Assembly: GCF_003255815.1 (NCBI RefSeq)
Contig: NC_037686.1
Location: forward strand, 63,154,125-63,218,124
Direction: 5' to 3'
Length of the DNA: 64,000 nt
Origin: Theropithecus gelada
Lineage: Eukaryota; Chordata; Mammalia; Primates; Cercopithecidae
In this document: piece after piece, positions 13,266 through 24,446 of the stretch
How positions within the stretch are numbered: position 1 is the first letter of the stretch
How the letters are laid out: each line of letters starts with the position of its first letter
Notes under the pieces: generated by a model
Told to the model about the DNA's origin: nothing
Database searches by the model: none
Seen by the model: only the letters and a program-made list of their open reading frames with translations
Program-made: the position numbers and the translations under genes

Positions 13266-13567
13266 CTTTTTTTTTTTTTTTTTTTTTTTTGAGACAGTCT
13301 TGCTCTGTCTCCCAGGCTGGAGTGCAGTGGTGTGATCTCAGCTCACTGCAAGCTCCGCCTCCCGGGTTCACGCCATTCTCCTGCCTCAGCTTCCCGAGTA
13401 GCTGGGACCAGGCACCCGCCACCATGCCCAGCTAATTTTTTGTATTTTTAGTAGAGACGGGGTTTCACCGTGTTAGCCAGGATGGTCTTGATCTCCTGAC
13501 CTTGTGATCCACCCACCTCGGCCTCCCAAAGTGCTGGGATTACAGGCGTGAGCCACCGCACCTGACC
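13266..13567 (-). mobile_element. AluY-like, full length
   Basis: Low-divergence reverse Alu with GCAAGCTCCGCCTCCCGGG; flanks AGGATATTCT and AGGATAGTCT look like a worn target-site duplication. Confidence 0.95.
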
Positions 13568-13668
13568 TTGAGGATAGTCTTATAAGATTGTTATCATGTT
13601 GAGTTTCTGTAGGTTGCCACTCAAGTGATTTTCCGGTTTCCTAAATAAGTCTTTTGTCTTTTGTATTT

Positions 13669-13690
13669 TGTGTGTGTGTGTGTGTGTGTG
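13669..13690. repeat. (TG)n microsatellite
   Basis: Eleven TG units. Confidence 0.9.
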
Positions 13691-13719
13691 CACGCACATT
13701 TGTCTTTTGATGTACAGTT

Positions 13720-13965
13720 TGGGTGTCTATGGCAGCCTCAGGCCATGGCAGCCTCAGGCCACTTGGATGCATGGCTTACATGTCGGTTTAGGGCTCCAGA
13801 AAGAGTGATCAAGCAAAATAGGTAGAGGTCACATCCCCTTTTATGACCTAACCTCACAAGTCATGGAGTATCACTTCTACAGCATTTTATTGGTTAAAAG
13901 TGAGTCACAACAGTAATCCTAGATTCAAGGGAAAGGGATATAGGGTGTCAAAGAACTTCTGGGCT
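13720..13965. repeat. Old repeat resembling the tail of 1200-1812
   Basis: CTTTTATGACCTAACCTCAC and TTATTGGTTAAAAGTGAGTC parallel 1640-1715. Begins with a short duplicated unit ATGGCAGCCTCAGGCCA. Confidence 0.4.
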
Positions 13966-14029
13966 GCTTAGCTTCGTCCACCTATTGTTACTTCTTGATG
14001 ATCATATGTTAAACAAGGGGTGGATTATT

Positions 14030-14460
14030 CATGAGTTTTCCAGGAAATGGGTGAGCAATTCCTGGAACTAAGGGTTCCTCTCCCTTTTTAGACCATATAG
14101 GGTAACTTCCTGACTTTGCCATAGCATTTGTAAATTGTCATGGTGCCGGTGAGAGTGTCTCTTAGCATGCTAATACATTATAATTAGCGCATAATCAGCA
14201 GTGACAACGACCAGCAGTCACTTTTGTTGCCATCTTGGTTTTGGTGAGTTTTGGCCTGCTTCTTTACTGCAACCTATTTTATCAGCAAGGCCTTCATAAC
14301 CTGTATCTTGTGCCAACCTCCTATCTCATCCTGTGACTAAGAACACCTTAACCTCCTGGAATGTAGCCCAGTAGGTCTCAGCCTTATTTCACCTAGCCCC
14401 TATTCAACATAGAGTCACACTGGTTTGAATGCCTCTGATAGTCTCACCGGGAGGGAAAGC
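14030..14460 (+). mobile_element. ERV1-type LTR or internal fragment
   Basis: GAACTAAGGGTTCCTCTCCC, CATGCTAATACATTATAATT and GCCATCTTGGTTTTGGTGAG are typical of a primate ERV1 LTR group; name not assigned. Confidence 0.55.
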
Positions 14461-14693
14461 AGTGGTGGTAGTTCAAGACCCTGAGCTGGTCATAGGAACC
14501 CTTGTGTCTGGTTATTGGAGAGAAGAATTCTAACACCTTCCTCCATTGCTGGGTTAATAGGGGGAATTGTAGATGATATTATTCTCTATCATAGGACATA
14601 CCTCCTACATTTTCTAAGGTGGCAAATACATGCTGTTGACTCATAATAATGAGTATTTGCTAGATTTTTGCACTAAATCTATCGGGTTACTGT

Positions 14694-15062
14694 CTTGGTT
14701 TGGCTGTGTCCCCAACCAAATCTCATCTTGAATTGTAGTTCCCGTAATCCCCACGTGTTGAAGGAGGGACCTTGTGAAAGGTGATTAGATCATGGGAGCA
14801 GTTCCCCCATGCTGTTCTTGTAGTAGAGAGTCAGTTCTCATGAGACCTGATGTTTTATAAGGGGCTTTTACCCTCTTCGCTCTGTACTTCTCTCTCCTGC
14901 TGCCACATGAAGAAGGACATGTTTGCTTCCCCTTCTTCCATAATTGTAAGTTTCCTGAGGCCTCCCCAGCCCTGTGGAATTGTGAGTCAATTAAACCTGT
15001 TTCCTTTATAAATTACCCAATCTCCAGTATTTCTTCACAGCAGCATGAGAAGAGACTAATAC
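14694..15062 (+). mobile_element. THE1/MST-type MaLR LTR, near full length
   Basis: Starts TTGGTTTGGCTGTGTCCCCA and ends AGCATGAGAAGAGACTAATA. Confidence 0.85.
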
Positions 15063-15147
15063 AGTTACCTGATAGTGAAAGGTTGAGTAAGCAGTCAGAG
15101 GGGACCCTGAATCCTAGAAGCAAAGAGGGCAGGCAAGAGTAAAGTAA

Positions 15148-15421
15148 AGCACTTTGGGAGGCCAGGGTGGGTGGATTGCTTGAAGTCAGGAGTTCAAAAC
15201 CAGCCTGGCCAATGTGGTAAAACCCTGTCTCTACTAAAAATACAAAAATCAGCTCATTGTGGTGGCAGGTGCCTATAATCCTACCTACTCAGGCAGCCAA
15301 GGCAGGGGAATCGCTGGAACCCAGAAGGTGGAGGGTACCGTGAGACGAGATCGTGCCACTGCACTCCAGCTTGGGCTATAGAGAGAGACTCTGTCTCAAA
15401 AAAAAATAATAAATAAATAAA
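15148..15421 (+). mobile_element. Alu, 5'-truncated
   Basis: Begins at GCACTTTGGGAGGCC and ends in an AATAAATA-rich tail. Confidence 0.9.
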
Positions 15422-16500
15422 TTTATCTACAAGTGAGAGTCTTTGATCTGAAATAGAGAATAATGTTAAGCTCAGCTAAATGTACCAGGGACTAAGTGGG
15501 AAAAATATTTTGCTAAATATCTTTGTTTACCTTTCTGAGTACACAAACAGGTATCCCCACAAACAGCACCACATATTTTCTGCCAGGTCTTAAAAATTCT
15601 CAGAGCTCACTGTTGAGGGTGGTAGACATTCGTTTGACTCTAGCTCGTTCCCACCTAACAGAATCTAGCTAATTGAAACAACAAAGACACTTTCCCTCAA
15701 TAATTATGCTCTGGAAAGCAGGTATTTGTCACTGCTCGAAGGACACACCAGCCACACCTATATCTTGAAGTGGAGTTTTAAAAGGATTTCAGAGTCCGTT
15801 TCTCAGAAGGATGCTCTTAAATAGATGCAGAGAGGAATGGTATACTCATATTTATTCACCAAATATTGCTTGAGTATCTATTGTGTGAAAAATTATCTTT
15901 CAAGGTACTAGTACAAATAATATAAAGAGAAATAAGACAAAACATCTGCATTCAAAGGAGGAGAGATGAGAAATATTGCAATTCAGGGTAGAGTGTGAAG
16001 TGGACTCTAGAAAGGACTGAACCCAAGTGAGGTTCACAAATGGGATTACATCATTTCTGGTGGGGCAAATCTGAACCTTGACTGATCGTGAGTAAGATTT
16101 TCTATTTATAAAAATAATTAGGTGGTAGGGAGTGAGAAGGAAGAAAATTCTAGGCAGACAGAAAAGTATAAATTAAGGTACATGGCTGGATCTGTTTAGA
16201 GATTGAGTTACCCATCTTGGCCTGGCAAAGTGAAGCAGAAAGAAGCAGTGAGTTGTGAGGCCAGAGAAGCAGGAGGTGGCCACTTCTCCAAGAGCTTTGG
16301 ATGTCAGGTCAATGTGTCATGATCTTACCCTTAGGTGGAATTTGTTATATGAACTGGGATGATTTCGATGTTATATGAACTGGGTGGCTTGATTAACAGT
16401 TGTGCCAGAACAACAGTTACAACCTGGTATTGTCCTGAACAAACTGGGATCTATGGTCACCCAATCATTGGGAAATTCTTCAAAGCAAAGTTTTGATTGG
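15422..16500. other. Intergenic, little identified
   Basis: A weak L2-like patch (TTTATTCACCAAATATTGCT) near 15850; otherwise unassigned. Confidence 0.4.
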
Positions 16501-16504
16501 GAAG

Positions 16505-17137
16505 TGCCATGGCTTGAATATGGTCTCTCTGCACCAAAACTCATGTTGGGACAGCAAGTTCTCGCTCTGGGAGGACTGGACTAGTGATAAAGTGAGGCTT
16601 CCCATCGTGTTGGGTCTTTCTGATATGCACTGGCCTCCCCTTCTGCTTCTCCACCATGTTACAATACAGCATGAAGTCCTTATCAGAAGCTGACCAAATG
16701 CAGCTGCATGATTTTGGACCGTCAGCCTCCAGAATCATGGGCTAAATAGGCCTCTCATTTATGTTTTTATTTTATTTTACTTTTCCCAAGACAGAGTCTT
16801 GCTGTGACGCCCAGGCTGGAGTGCAGCAATGCGATCTCGGCTCACTGCACCCTCTTTCTCCCAGGTTCAAGCAATTCTCCTGCCTCAGCCTCCTGAGTAG
16901 CTGGGATTACAGGCACGTGCCACCACACCCAGCTGATTTTTGTATTTTTATTAGAGACAGGGTTTCACCATCTTGGCCAGGCTGGTCTCAAACTCCTGAC
17001 CTCAGGTGATCTGCCCATCTCAGCCTCCCAAAGTGCTGGGATTACAAGCATGAGCCACTACACCCAGCTGCCTCTCATTTAGGAATTACGCAGTCTCAGG
17101 TATTCTGTTATAGCAACAGAAAAGGGACTAAGACAGG
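16505..17137 (+). mobile_element. MaLR LTR (THE1/MST-like) split by an Alu
   Basis: GCCATGGCTTGAATATGGTC to GTTATAGCAACAGAAAAGGG; continuity across the Alu is shown by the duplicated GCCTCTCATTTA. Confidence 0.65.
16762..17069 (-). mobile_element. Alu, full length
   Basis: Perfect TSD GCCTCTCATTTA at 16750-16761 and 17070-17081 within an older LTR. Confidence 0.95.
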
Positions 17138-17204
17138 AGCAGACTGCAGTGAGTTCATTACAGAGAACAGGCACTGAGGTTAGGCAGGCCTAGGAGCACT
17201 GTGG

Positions 17205-17945
17205 TCATTTCCTAGAGCTACCACAATAAAATACCTTCAGCTGGGAATGGTGGCTCACACTTGTAACCCCAGCACTTTGGGAGGTTCAGACGGGCAGATC
17301 GCTTGAGTTCAGGAGTTTGAGAGCAGCCTGGGCAACACAGGGAGACCCCATCTCTTAAAAAAAATTAAAAACAAAACTAGACAGGCATGGTGGTGTGCCT
17401 GTAGTCCCAGCTACTTGGGAGGCTGAGGTGCGAGGATCACTTGAGCCCAGGACGCGGAGGTTGCAGTGAGCTGAGATCCTGCCACTGGGCAACAGAGTGA
17501 GAGCCTGTCTCTAAAATAAAATAAAATAAAATAAAATAACAAAATAATAAAGTACCTCCAACTAGGTGGCTTAACACAGTAGAAATTTATGGTTTCACAG
17601 TTCTGGATGTAGGAACTACAAAATCCAGGTGACACTGGGGCCATGCTGCCTCTGAAGGCTCTGATGAAATCCTTCCTTTCCTCTTCCCAGTTTCTGGTGT
17701 TGACAGCAATTCTTGGTGTTCCTTGAGTTGCATATGCATCGGTCTAGTCTCTGCCTCCCCAGAGTTCTTTCTGTGTGCCTTTACCTCCTCTCCCCTCCTT
17801 GTGTGTCTGTCTCTGTGCCTCTTGTCCTCTTATAAAGACACCAATCACATTGGATTTAAGGGCCCACTCTATCACAGCAGGACCTCATTTCAACTTAACA
17901 GTGGCAGAGATCACACTTCCAACGAAGTCACATTCTAAGGTTCTC
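17205..17945 (-). mobile_element. MLT1-type MaLR LTR split by an Alu
   Basis: CAGTAGAAATTTATGGTTTC, CTTATAAAGACACCAATCAC and AAGTCACATTCTAAGGTTCT follow the reverse MLT1 pattern. Confidence 0.65.
17238..17541 (+). mobile_element. Alu, old
   Basis: Diverged Alu with an (AAAAT)n tail, inserted in the MLT1 LTR. Confidence 0.9.
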
Positions 17946-18164
17946 GAAAGGACATGACTCTTTGGGGGACATTATGTAACCCAGGACAAGTACAATGCAA
18001 GGGAAATTTGTGTGAGTGGAGTATGGCGCCTAAACCATCAAGACAGGAAGGCAGGAACAGCAGAAGGGCAATGGGAAGGAGGGAAGGAAGTGGAGGGTGG
18101 CAAATTTTGCTTGCTTTGCAGCTTTTCACAGGGCCCCAAGAGTGCTTTTAGCACTGAGAATGTA

Positions 18165-18512
18165 CAGTCATGCACCGAATAGTGTTTTGGTCAACTGCAT
18201 ACATGATTGTGATCCCATGGTAAGATTATAATGCTGTATCTTTACTGAACCTTTTCTATGTTTAAATATGTTTAGATACACAAATACCTTTGGGTTACCA
18301 TTGCCTTACATAATTCAGTACAGTAACATGCAGTACAGGTTTGAAGCCTAGAAGCAATAGGCTATGCCCTACTATTCTAGGTGTGTAGTAGGCTACCTCT
18401 AGGTTTGTGTAAATACCGTCTATCACGTTAGCACAAGAAATCACCTAGTAACACTTTTCTCAGAACATAGCACTGTCGTTAAGTGAGGTATGACCGTACT
18501 TGAATCACCAGG
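18165..18512. mobile_element. Palindromic DNA-transposon MITE (TcMar/Tigger-like)
   Basis: Begins CAGTCATGCACCGAATAGTG and ends GTCGTTAAGTGAGGTATGAC, imperfect terminal inverted repeats. The same family recurs at 45291-45620, sharing AGAAGCAATAGGCTAT. Confidence 0.6.
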
Positions 18513-19100
18513 ACTAGGATGGAAGGCTGCACACTGTAACCCACCCTGCTTCCACCCAGTTCTCTCAAGTCTAGACTTCTCTTTTTCCCCTTTTAGATGA
18601 AGGAAAGAGGTTTAATATTAGAAATCAAACAAGACTCAAAATTGGGAAATGTCACAACTTTGTCACTTGGGGCAAATCATTTGATCTCTCAGTCTGTTTC
18701 CTCCTCCTTAAAATGAGGATGTTGGATTGTTTTCATGTCTGAAAAAAGAGGATGTTGAGGATGATCAGTACGGGTGCTTCTGGCTCTATAGGCTATTGCT
18801 CTAGGAGGAAGCAGTGGAACTGTGCTCCCCTGTCACTGTTAAGAGGATAGATTTTCAATATGACTGGTGGCTATCCTCATTTTTTAACAAGCATATCTAT
18901 TGGACAGCATTTGTAATGGTAAATGACAGAAATTGGTTAATTTGAGCAAAACAGGGATTTATTAGAAGGCTTTGGGGACTGGCTCCAGGATCAATTTGGT
19001 GCAGGTACCTTATTACAGTAGATGTGATCCCATTCTCTTCTAGGAGCTTTCCATGATTATATCACTGGCACCACAGTAAGCATCTGGACAAGAGTTTTTT
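18513..19100. other. Intergenic, nothing firmly identified
   Basis: A weak MIR-like patch near 18655-18725 (CACTTGGGGCAAATCATTTG); otherwise unassigned. Confidence 0.4.
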
Positions 19101-19109
19101 GCTTGCTTT

Positions 19110-19175
19110 TTCTTTTCTTTTCTTTTCTTTTTAGGTTGGTCTTTCTTTCTTTCTCTCTCTCTTTCTCTCGCTCTC
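19110..19175. repeat. (CTTT)n/(TCTC)n tract
   Basis: Pyrimidine-rich microsatellite, probably the decayed tail of the adjoining reverse Alu. Confidence 0.6.
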
Positions 19176-19463
19176 TTGCTTACTTATTGAGATAGAGTTT
19201 CGCGCTGTTGCTCAGAATGGAGTGCAGTGACATGATAGTGGCTCACTGCAACCTCTGCCTCCTGGGCTCAAGCAATCCTCCAGCCTCAGCTTCCTGAACA
19301 GCCGGAACTATAGGCATGTGCCATCACACCCAGCTAACTGTTGTATTTTAAGTAGAGACAGGGTTTTGCCATGTTGCCCAGGCTAGTCTCAAATTCCCCG
19401 GCTCAAGCTAGCTTTGGCCTCCCAAAGTGCTGGGATTACAGGTGTGAGCCACCACGCCCAGCC
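19176..19463 (-). mobile_element. Alu, old
   Basis: Reverse dimeric Alu ending CCACCACGCCCAGCC. Confidence 0.9.
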
Positions 19464-19728
19464 TGGTTCTTTTTGTAGACAGAGTCTTGCTGTATTGCCC
19501 AGGCTGGAGTATAGTGGTACGTTCATAGCTCACTGCAACCTGGAACTCCTGGGCTTAAGCGATCCTCCCATCTCCATACCACCATGCTCTGCTAATATTT
19601 TAATTTTTTGTAGAGCTGACATCAGGCCATGTTGCCCAGGCTGGTCTTGAATCCCTGGCCTCAAGTGAACCTCCACACCTTGGCCTCCCACAGTGCTGCG
19701 ATTACAGATGTAAGCCTCTCTGTCTGGC
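19464..19728 (-). mobile_element. Alu, old, head-to-tail with the previous one
   Basis: Second reverse Alu (GTAGACAGAGTCTTGCTG...) starting directly after the first. Confidence 0.85.
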
Positions 19729-19989
19729 CTGGGCAAGAGGTTAAGTAGGTGAGTCATTGGCATATATCTTAGCTGTGCTGGGTGTTGGTAGGGCAAAGAT
19801 AAGATTTCCTCCAACGGGAGAGTGAGGGCTGATGGAAAAAAGGGTTCAGTGGCGGACAGCCAAGGAGATATCACATGTTTATGGCCAAGAAGTGTTTGGA
19901 ATTCAGCCAAGTGGAGATTTTAATAGTATATCTAGACACTAATATCTCTACACTGAAGTTGTTGCCATATTATTGTTATCACTATTTAG

Positions 19990-20218
19990 TGGCAAAGGGC
20001 TCATATTCTGAAATCACAGAGGCCTAAGCCTGAATTCCAGCTCTGCCCCATAGTAGCTGTGACTTTGGGAGAGTAAATTACTACTTTCACACTGCAAGTC
20101 TCAGTTTCCTCATCGGTAATGTGGGCATGATGTTAATACTGACCTTACAGGATTGATACGAAAATTAAAGGCCATAACATATTCAAAAGAGCTGAATGCA
20201 AGGCCTGACTCATAAAAT
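19990..20218 (+). mobile_element. MIR SINE
   Basis: CTGAATTCCAGCTCTGCCCC, CTCAGTTTCCTCATCGGTAA and AATGCAAGGCCTGACTCATA follow the MIR consensus order. Confidence 0.75.
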
Positions 20219-20234
20219 TTTATTAGGCCCCTAG

Positions 20235-20430
20235 TGGTTTTTGTGCATTATTTCATGTAATCTTACAACTATTTGACATAATAAATATCGAGCTCCCTCA
20301 CCTCCCTTTACAAAAATAGAAACTGAGGTTACAACTGAGAAACTTGTTTGAGGTCACACAGCTGTGTGACAAAACTGTGCTTCTGGTCCAGCTCTGCCAG
20401 ACTCAGAACCCCAGGGTCTTAACCATACAT
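20235..20430 (-). mobile_element. MIR SINE, opposite orientation
   Basis: GAAACTGAGGTTACAACTGA and GAGGTCACACAGCTGTGTGA are reverse MIR. It forms an inverted MIR pair with 19990-20218. Confidence 0.7.
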
Positions 20431-20616
20431 TTAAGTGTCTCCTGGAAGAGTCAACTCTTCCCCATCCTGCACAGCCCCATTGCTGTGTGAAAGGCTCACT
20501 AATCCCCTGCTGCACAGCTCCTGCCAGTTGTCCTTTTTAGAAAAAATGAAGAGACACTGGCACCCCGAGGCAGTAGGATTTGCTTCCTTCCTTTCTTTCT
20601 TTCTTTCCGTCTTTTT

Positions 20617-20890
20617 CTTTTTTGAGATGGCATCTAGCTCTGTCACCCAGGCTGGAGTGCAGTGGTGCGATTTCAGCTCACTGCAACCTCCGCCTCCCGG
20701 GTTCAAACGATTCTCCTGCTTCAGCCTCCCCAGTAGCTGGGATTACAGGCAGCTGCCACCACGTCCAGCTACTTTTTGTATTTTTAGTAGAGATGGGGTT
20801 TCACTGTGTTTGCCAGGCTGGTCTCGAACTCCTGATCTCGTGATCTGCCCGCCTCGGCCTCCCAAAGTGCTGGGATTACAAGCATGAGCC
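20617..20890 (-). mobile_element. Alu
   Basis: Reverse Alu preceded by a CTTT-rich tail at 20583-20616. Confidence 0.95.
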
Positions 20891-21699
20891 ACTGTTAATT
20901 ACTATTTGTTGTGTTTCCCACTAACCTCTCTGACAATTCTATTTCAACCTGCATTCTCCAATCACTGTAATTAGATATTTGAGAATTGTGTTGCATTTCA
21001 ATCACGGTAACAATAATGGTAGTATTTTATTAATAAATTCAAGTACAAACTGAAGATGACAGTGTATGATACATAACAAATGACATCAACTTCGCATCAC
21101 CTAAAGATACAACTTCACTGTTTTTCTTGCGGAAATCTAGATTGTATATTGGACATAGGAATTAAGATTACTGTACTTGAACTTTTTTGTAACTAACAAC
21201 TTTATTGAGATATAATTTGGGTACAAACTCATACCTGAACAACTTTTTAGATTTTTTTTCTAGCCCTTTTTTCTCTGTACTTTCAGTTTTCTTTTAAAAA
21301 GGTCTATACTATTCAAGAAACACAACTTTTAAAGTCCACAATAATTCTTGTTAGATTTTAATAATACTTATCTCCCCCCAAGCTTTATTGAAATACTAAT
21401 GATATTCATTTTTAAACCACTTTTCATCGTAAGAGAAATACAAATTTTCCTATTGATTCTTATGGACAAAAATCAAGTTTTTGTGGTACCGCTATACATT
21501 AGTAGTATGTCCAGCCAGTTTCAAAAGAAATTAGTCATGTTTCCAACATGCAACTTGTATATCACAGTACCTTGGAATTGGGCGGCACAAACAACTATTA
21601 CTTGTACAAAACCTCCCTGAAAACGACTAAATGGAAAAGCAGATGGCTTGAAACAAGGAATAAGTTTGTCTTTTTAAAAAGCGTTTTTCACAATTCAGT
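20891..21699. other. Region just upstream of the CpG island
   Basis: AT-rich, no clear repeat except short LINE-like phrases (ACTTTATTGAGATATAATTT). It could hold upstream regulatory elements of SOCS6, but none is recognised. Confidence 0.35.
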
Positions 21700-22139
21700 C
21701 GAGATGTGGGGAGGGTTTCCCCACTTGTGGCTCTGCACAGCGTGCGCGCGCGTCTGTCCTGGGGTCCCCTCCCTGCGGGGACGAGGCCGGGGTCCCTGCG
21801 CGAGCCCAGCGGACCCGGGCAGTGCAGGGGTCCGGCCGCCGGCCGCAGGGGCACAGGGACAGCAGCCGCCAAATCCGCGGGGCCGGGGGGTCAAGGAGAC
21901 TATCCTTTCCGCGTTAGCCGGGGCCACCCCCGCCAGACGGAAGGCACCAAAGGAAAAACCAGGACAGGGACACTGGGGGCGGGAGGAGCGCCCGCCTGCA
22001 GGCACCAGTGGAGGGGCGCGGGGGGTAGGGATCAGGGATCCGCGCCCCGCCCGCCCCACGACCCCGGCCCGGCGCCCCACCCCTTGGAACCCCCACTTAG
22101 TGCCCGGCCCCCGCCCCACCCCGCGCGGCCCCCGGCCTC

Positions 22140-22370
22140 AGTCCTGCGCGCCCCGACGCCCCGCCTGCGCCGCGGGCCCGAGTAGTGGGCGCGGGGCGGC
22201 CCGCTCGGCTCCTCCGCACCCGCTCCCCGCTCGGGCCGAGGCGCCGCGGCTGCGCGCCCCTCCTGGAGGAGGAGGAGGAGGAAGGAGGAGGGAGGAGGAG
22301 TTGCAGAGAGAAGGCGAGCGCGGCAGTCGCGCCGGCGCTGGGCGAGGAAGCGGAGCCGGGCCGCCTCCGG
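22140..22370 (+). other. SOCS6: SOCS6 exon 1, noncoding (5' limit approximate)
   Basis: The GC-rich stretch ends in CCTCCGG followed by GTGAGC at 22371, a good splice donor. No ATG occurs between about 22081 and 22370, which fits a purely noncoding leader exon. The (GGA)n tract at 22265-22300 would lie inside it. The transcription start cannot be fixed from sequence, so the 5' coordinate is a guess within the CpG island. Placing exon 1 here gives a two-exon gene with an intron of about 33.5 kb. Confidence 0.6.
22265..22300 (+). repeat. (GGA)n purine tract in exon 1
   Basis: An imperfect GGA/AGG run on the sense strand within the presumed 5' leader. G-runs of two could form two-layer quadruplex in RNA. 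Length may be polymorphic. Confidence 0.7.
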
Positions 22371-22500
22371 GTGAGCGTCCGGGTAGCCCAGGCGGGAGGC
22401 AGGGGCCGGGCTTCGCCGTCCGCCTTCGGCTCGTTCGCGGTGCGGGGCACCGGCCGCGGGGCTGGTTTTCGCCTCGGGGCGCAGGGGGCGGATCTGGCGC

Positions 22501-22519
22501 GGGCCGGGCCGGGCCGGGG
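22501..22519 (+). repeat. GGGCC repeat, G-quadruplex motif at the start of intron 1
   Basis: Four G-runs of three or more separated by CC (GGGCCGGGCCGGGCCGGGG), about 130 bases after the predicted donor. This is a canonical intramolecular G4 pattern on the coding strand. Confidence 0.7.
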
Positions 22520-22593
22520 AGGCCGCCGGGCGCGGGGCTGCAGCGGCCGGTCTGGGGCAGCGCGAGGCCCTGCGCCGTCTCGGCTGGTGCGCG

Positions 22594-22683
22594 GGCGGGG
22601 GCCAGGGCCGGGGAACAGGGAACGGGGACCGGGCCCAGGCCCGGGAGCGGGGACGCGGGAACCGGGGAGCCGGGGCCGGGGCG
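22594..22683 (+). repeat. Imperfect G-rich minisatellite
   Basis: Degenerate repeats of GGGAACGGGGACC-like units make a G-rich, strand-asymmetric stretch within the CpG island. It is probably length-variable between individuals and species. Confidence 0.5.
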
Positions 22684-23070
22684 CGGCGGCCCCTGAAGGG
22701 CCGAGGCCTGCGCGGCCGCGGGCGGCTCTTCCCGACCCCTCGGCCTCTTCGGCCGCGGCGCGCCGGCCCGGGCCGCCGCCTTTGTTGCCCGCAGCTCGCC
22801 GGGGAGAGGCCGGGGCTCCGCGAGGCCTGGGCGGCGGCGCGGGGCCTCCGCGGCTCTGCGCCCCGGCCGGGTCCCTTCTCGGACCTCCGCGGGCTGGGGC
22901 TCGGGGTCGGGGCGCGGCGAGGCCGCAGGCGCGAGGGCGGGCCTGGGGCGCGGCGCTGGGACTCGGGGACGCCCCCGCCCCACCGCGAGGTCGCGCCGGC
23001 GCTGGTGGAGGTGCAGGCCGGGGCTGCTCTGCCACTGAAGGTGCCGCCGGCCGGCAGCGCACTCACCCGG

Positions 23071-24440
23071 GTATAGGGAGGAGACGATTGTGGAATTTAA
23101 ACCGCTCATGGGACCGACACGGGCCTGAATTTTCAGTTTGCTTCGGGAGTTGGCAACTTCAGGTACACCCTTGTGGCTCACGGAGCAGCATTATGGACGT
23201 TTCTCAGGGGCAGGTCCTGGCACAAAACTTGGGATGTGTGCGGTAATGTGTGCGCCAACTTGCCGTTCAGTTGGAATGTGAAATTGGGGTTCCCATCCCC
23301 ACTGTTTGGAATGAAGGGCCAGGTGGGAATATGTGGCAGAACTCAGTCTTCCGGTAGCAAAAGAAATAATGTTGAATTCATTTCAACAAATGTTTCTGCA
23401 ACGTCTGCCCGGATAAGGCAACATGCACTGTGCTTGAGGACAGAGAACACAGTAATGACAGAAATAACGTGAATTACACACACTGAACGTCTCCCAGAGA
23501 CGTTTTAAATTTACTGTGTTCCTTGGGATACATTTGGTTACATTTGATACATTTGGAATCAAACAAAAGTAAACGGTCTACTTCAAGATGAAATATCTGA
23601 CATCTTCTCAGCCACAGAAGGTAGCAATTTATCTTGACTTTTTTTTAACCAACTGCCACAACGTTAAATCCATTTAGCTTACTTGAATGAATGAATTTTA
23701 AGTGGAATATTTAATGTTGTGGACAGTCAGCCTTACTTAAAAACACGAGTGGCATTGCTCACCAGGTTTCACAAAAACCGGAAAAAAGTCTGTAATACTT
23801 TCCTGTGGGCTTTCTAATTTCTCCTCCTAGTGGATTTTGTGCACGCGTGGATATGGTAAGGTCTAGGATCCTTTCAGCTCTAAACTAAATATGTGGCCTT
23901 AACCCTTTGGTTCCAACACCCTCCCTAAGCCTGCCTTGGTGCCTTGGAGGAAGCTGGTTGGTGGACAGTGGATTTGATAAGGATTCCTGGAAGAACTTCT
24001 ATCTGGAGTTTGAACCGAGCTTGCTTTCCGCTTGTGCCTGGGTAAGGATGAGCCAGGTATTCACCTGAATGTATATTTTTAAAACTCCATTCAGCATCTC
24101 TTTTGAAACACTTTTTCTCTCTTACCTTTATCGTTATCTTTTAAATTACCCTCTAAATTGGTAGTCTTGCCCCTTTCTCTTCAGCAGGGCCTCCGACCCA
24201 AGGGCACACCCTCAGGTCATCCCATGACCTCCTCTCTTGGTGCCCCCCCTACCCCCTGCCCACAGGGAGTGGCAGGGAAGGAATTTGAGAGCCATTGACT
24301 GGGCGTAGGGTGGAAAATGGTGCTGTACTGACTGCGTTTCTAGTCATTTTGCCTTCCAATGTTTTTCTTCATTCTTGCATTAGAACTGGAAAAGGTGCTC
24401 TTTTTAATGGCCCTCTTTTTTTTAGGAAACAGAAAGCAAG
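23071..24440. other. SOCS6: 5' part of intron 1, repeat-free
   Basis: About 1.4 kb without recognisable repeats directly downstream of the CpG island, a usual place for intronic enhancers; no specific element is identified. Confidence 0.35.
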
Positions 24441-24446
24441 AATCTT

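Larger units (their letters stand above)
21700..23070 (+). promoter_or_regulatory. SOCS6: CpG island promoter of SOCS6
   Basis: GC content rises abruptly near 21.72 kb and falls near 23.07 kb, with dense CpG throughout and no interspersed repeats. GC-box (Sp/KLF-type) cores occur, for example GGGGGCGGG at 21975-21983 and reverse-strand copies near 22046 and 22109. No convincing TATA box precedes the presumed exon 1, as expected of a broad housekeeping-type promoter. The long open frames on both strands here follow from the lack of AT-rich stop codons and are not genes. Confidence 0.85.

Noticed and set aside
20435..20887. 150-codon frame and many similar 60-120-codon frames across the window
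   Set aside because: They translate Alu sequence (phrases such as LSPRLECSGAISAHCNL, or SCDPPTSASQ-like strings) and are not genes.
21548..23246. Long open frames (up to 382 codons) on both strands over the CpG island
   Set aside because: Low AT content removes stop codons by chance. The frames are Pro/Arg/Gly/Ala-rich, overlap in all phases and show no domain, and the region is the SOCS6 promoter and noncoding exon 1.
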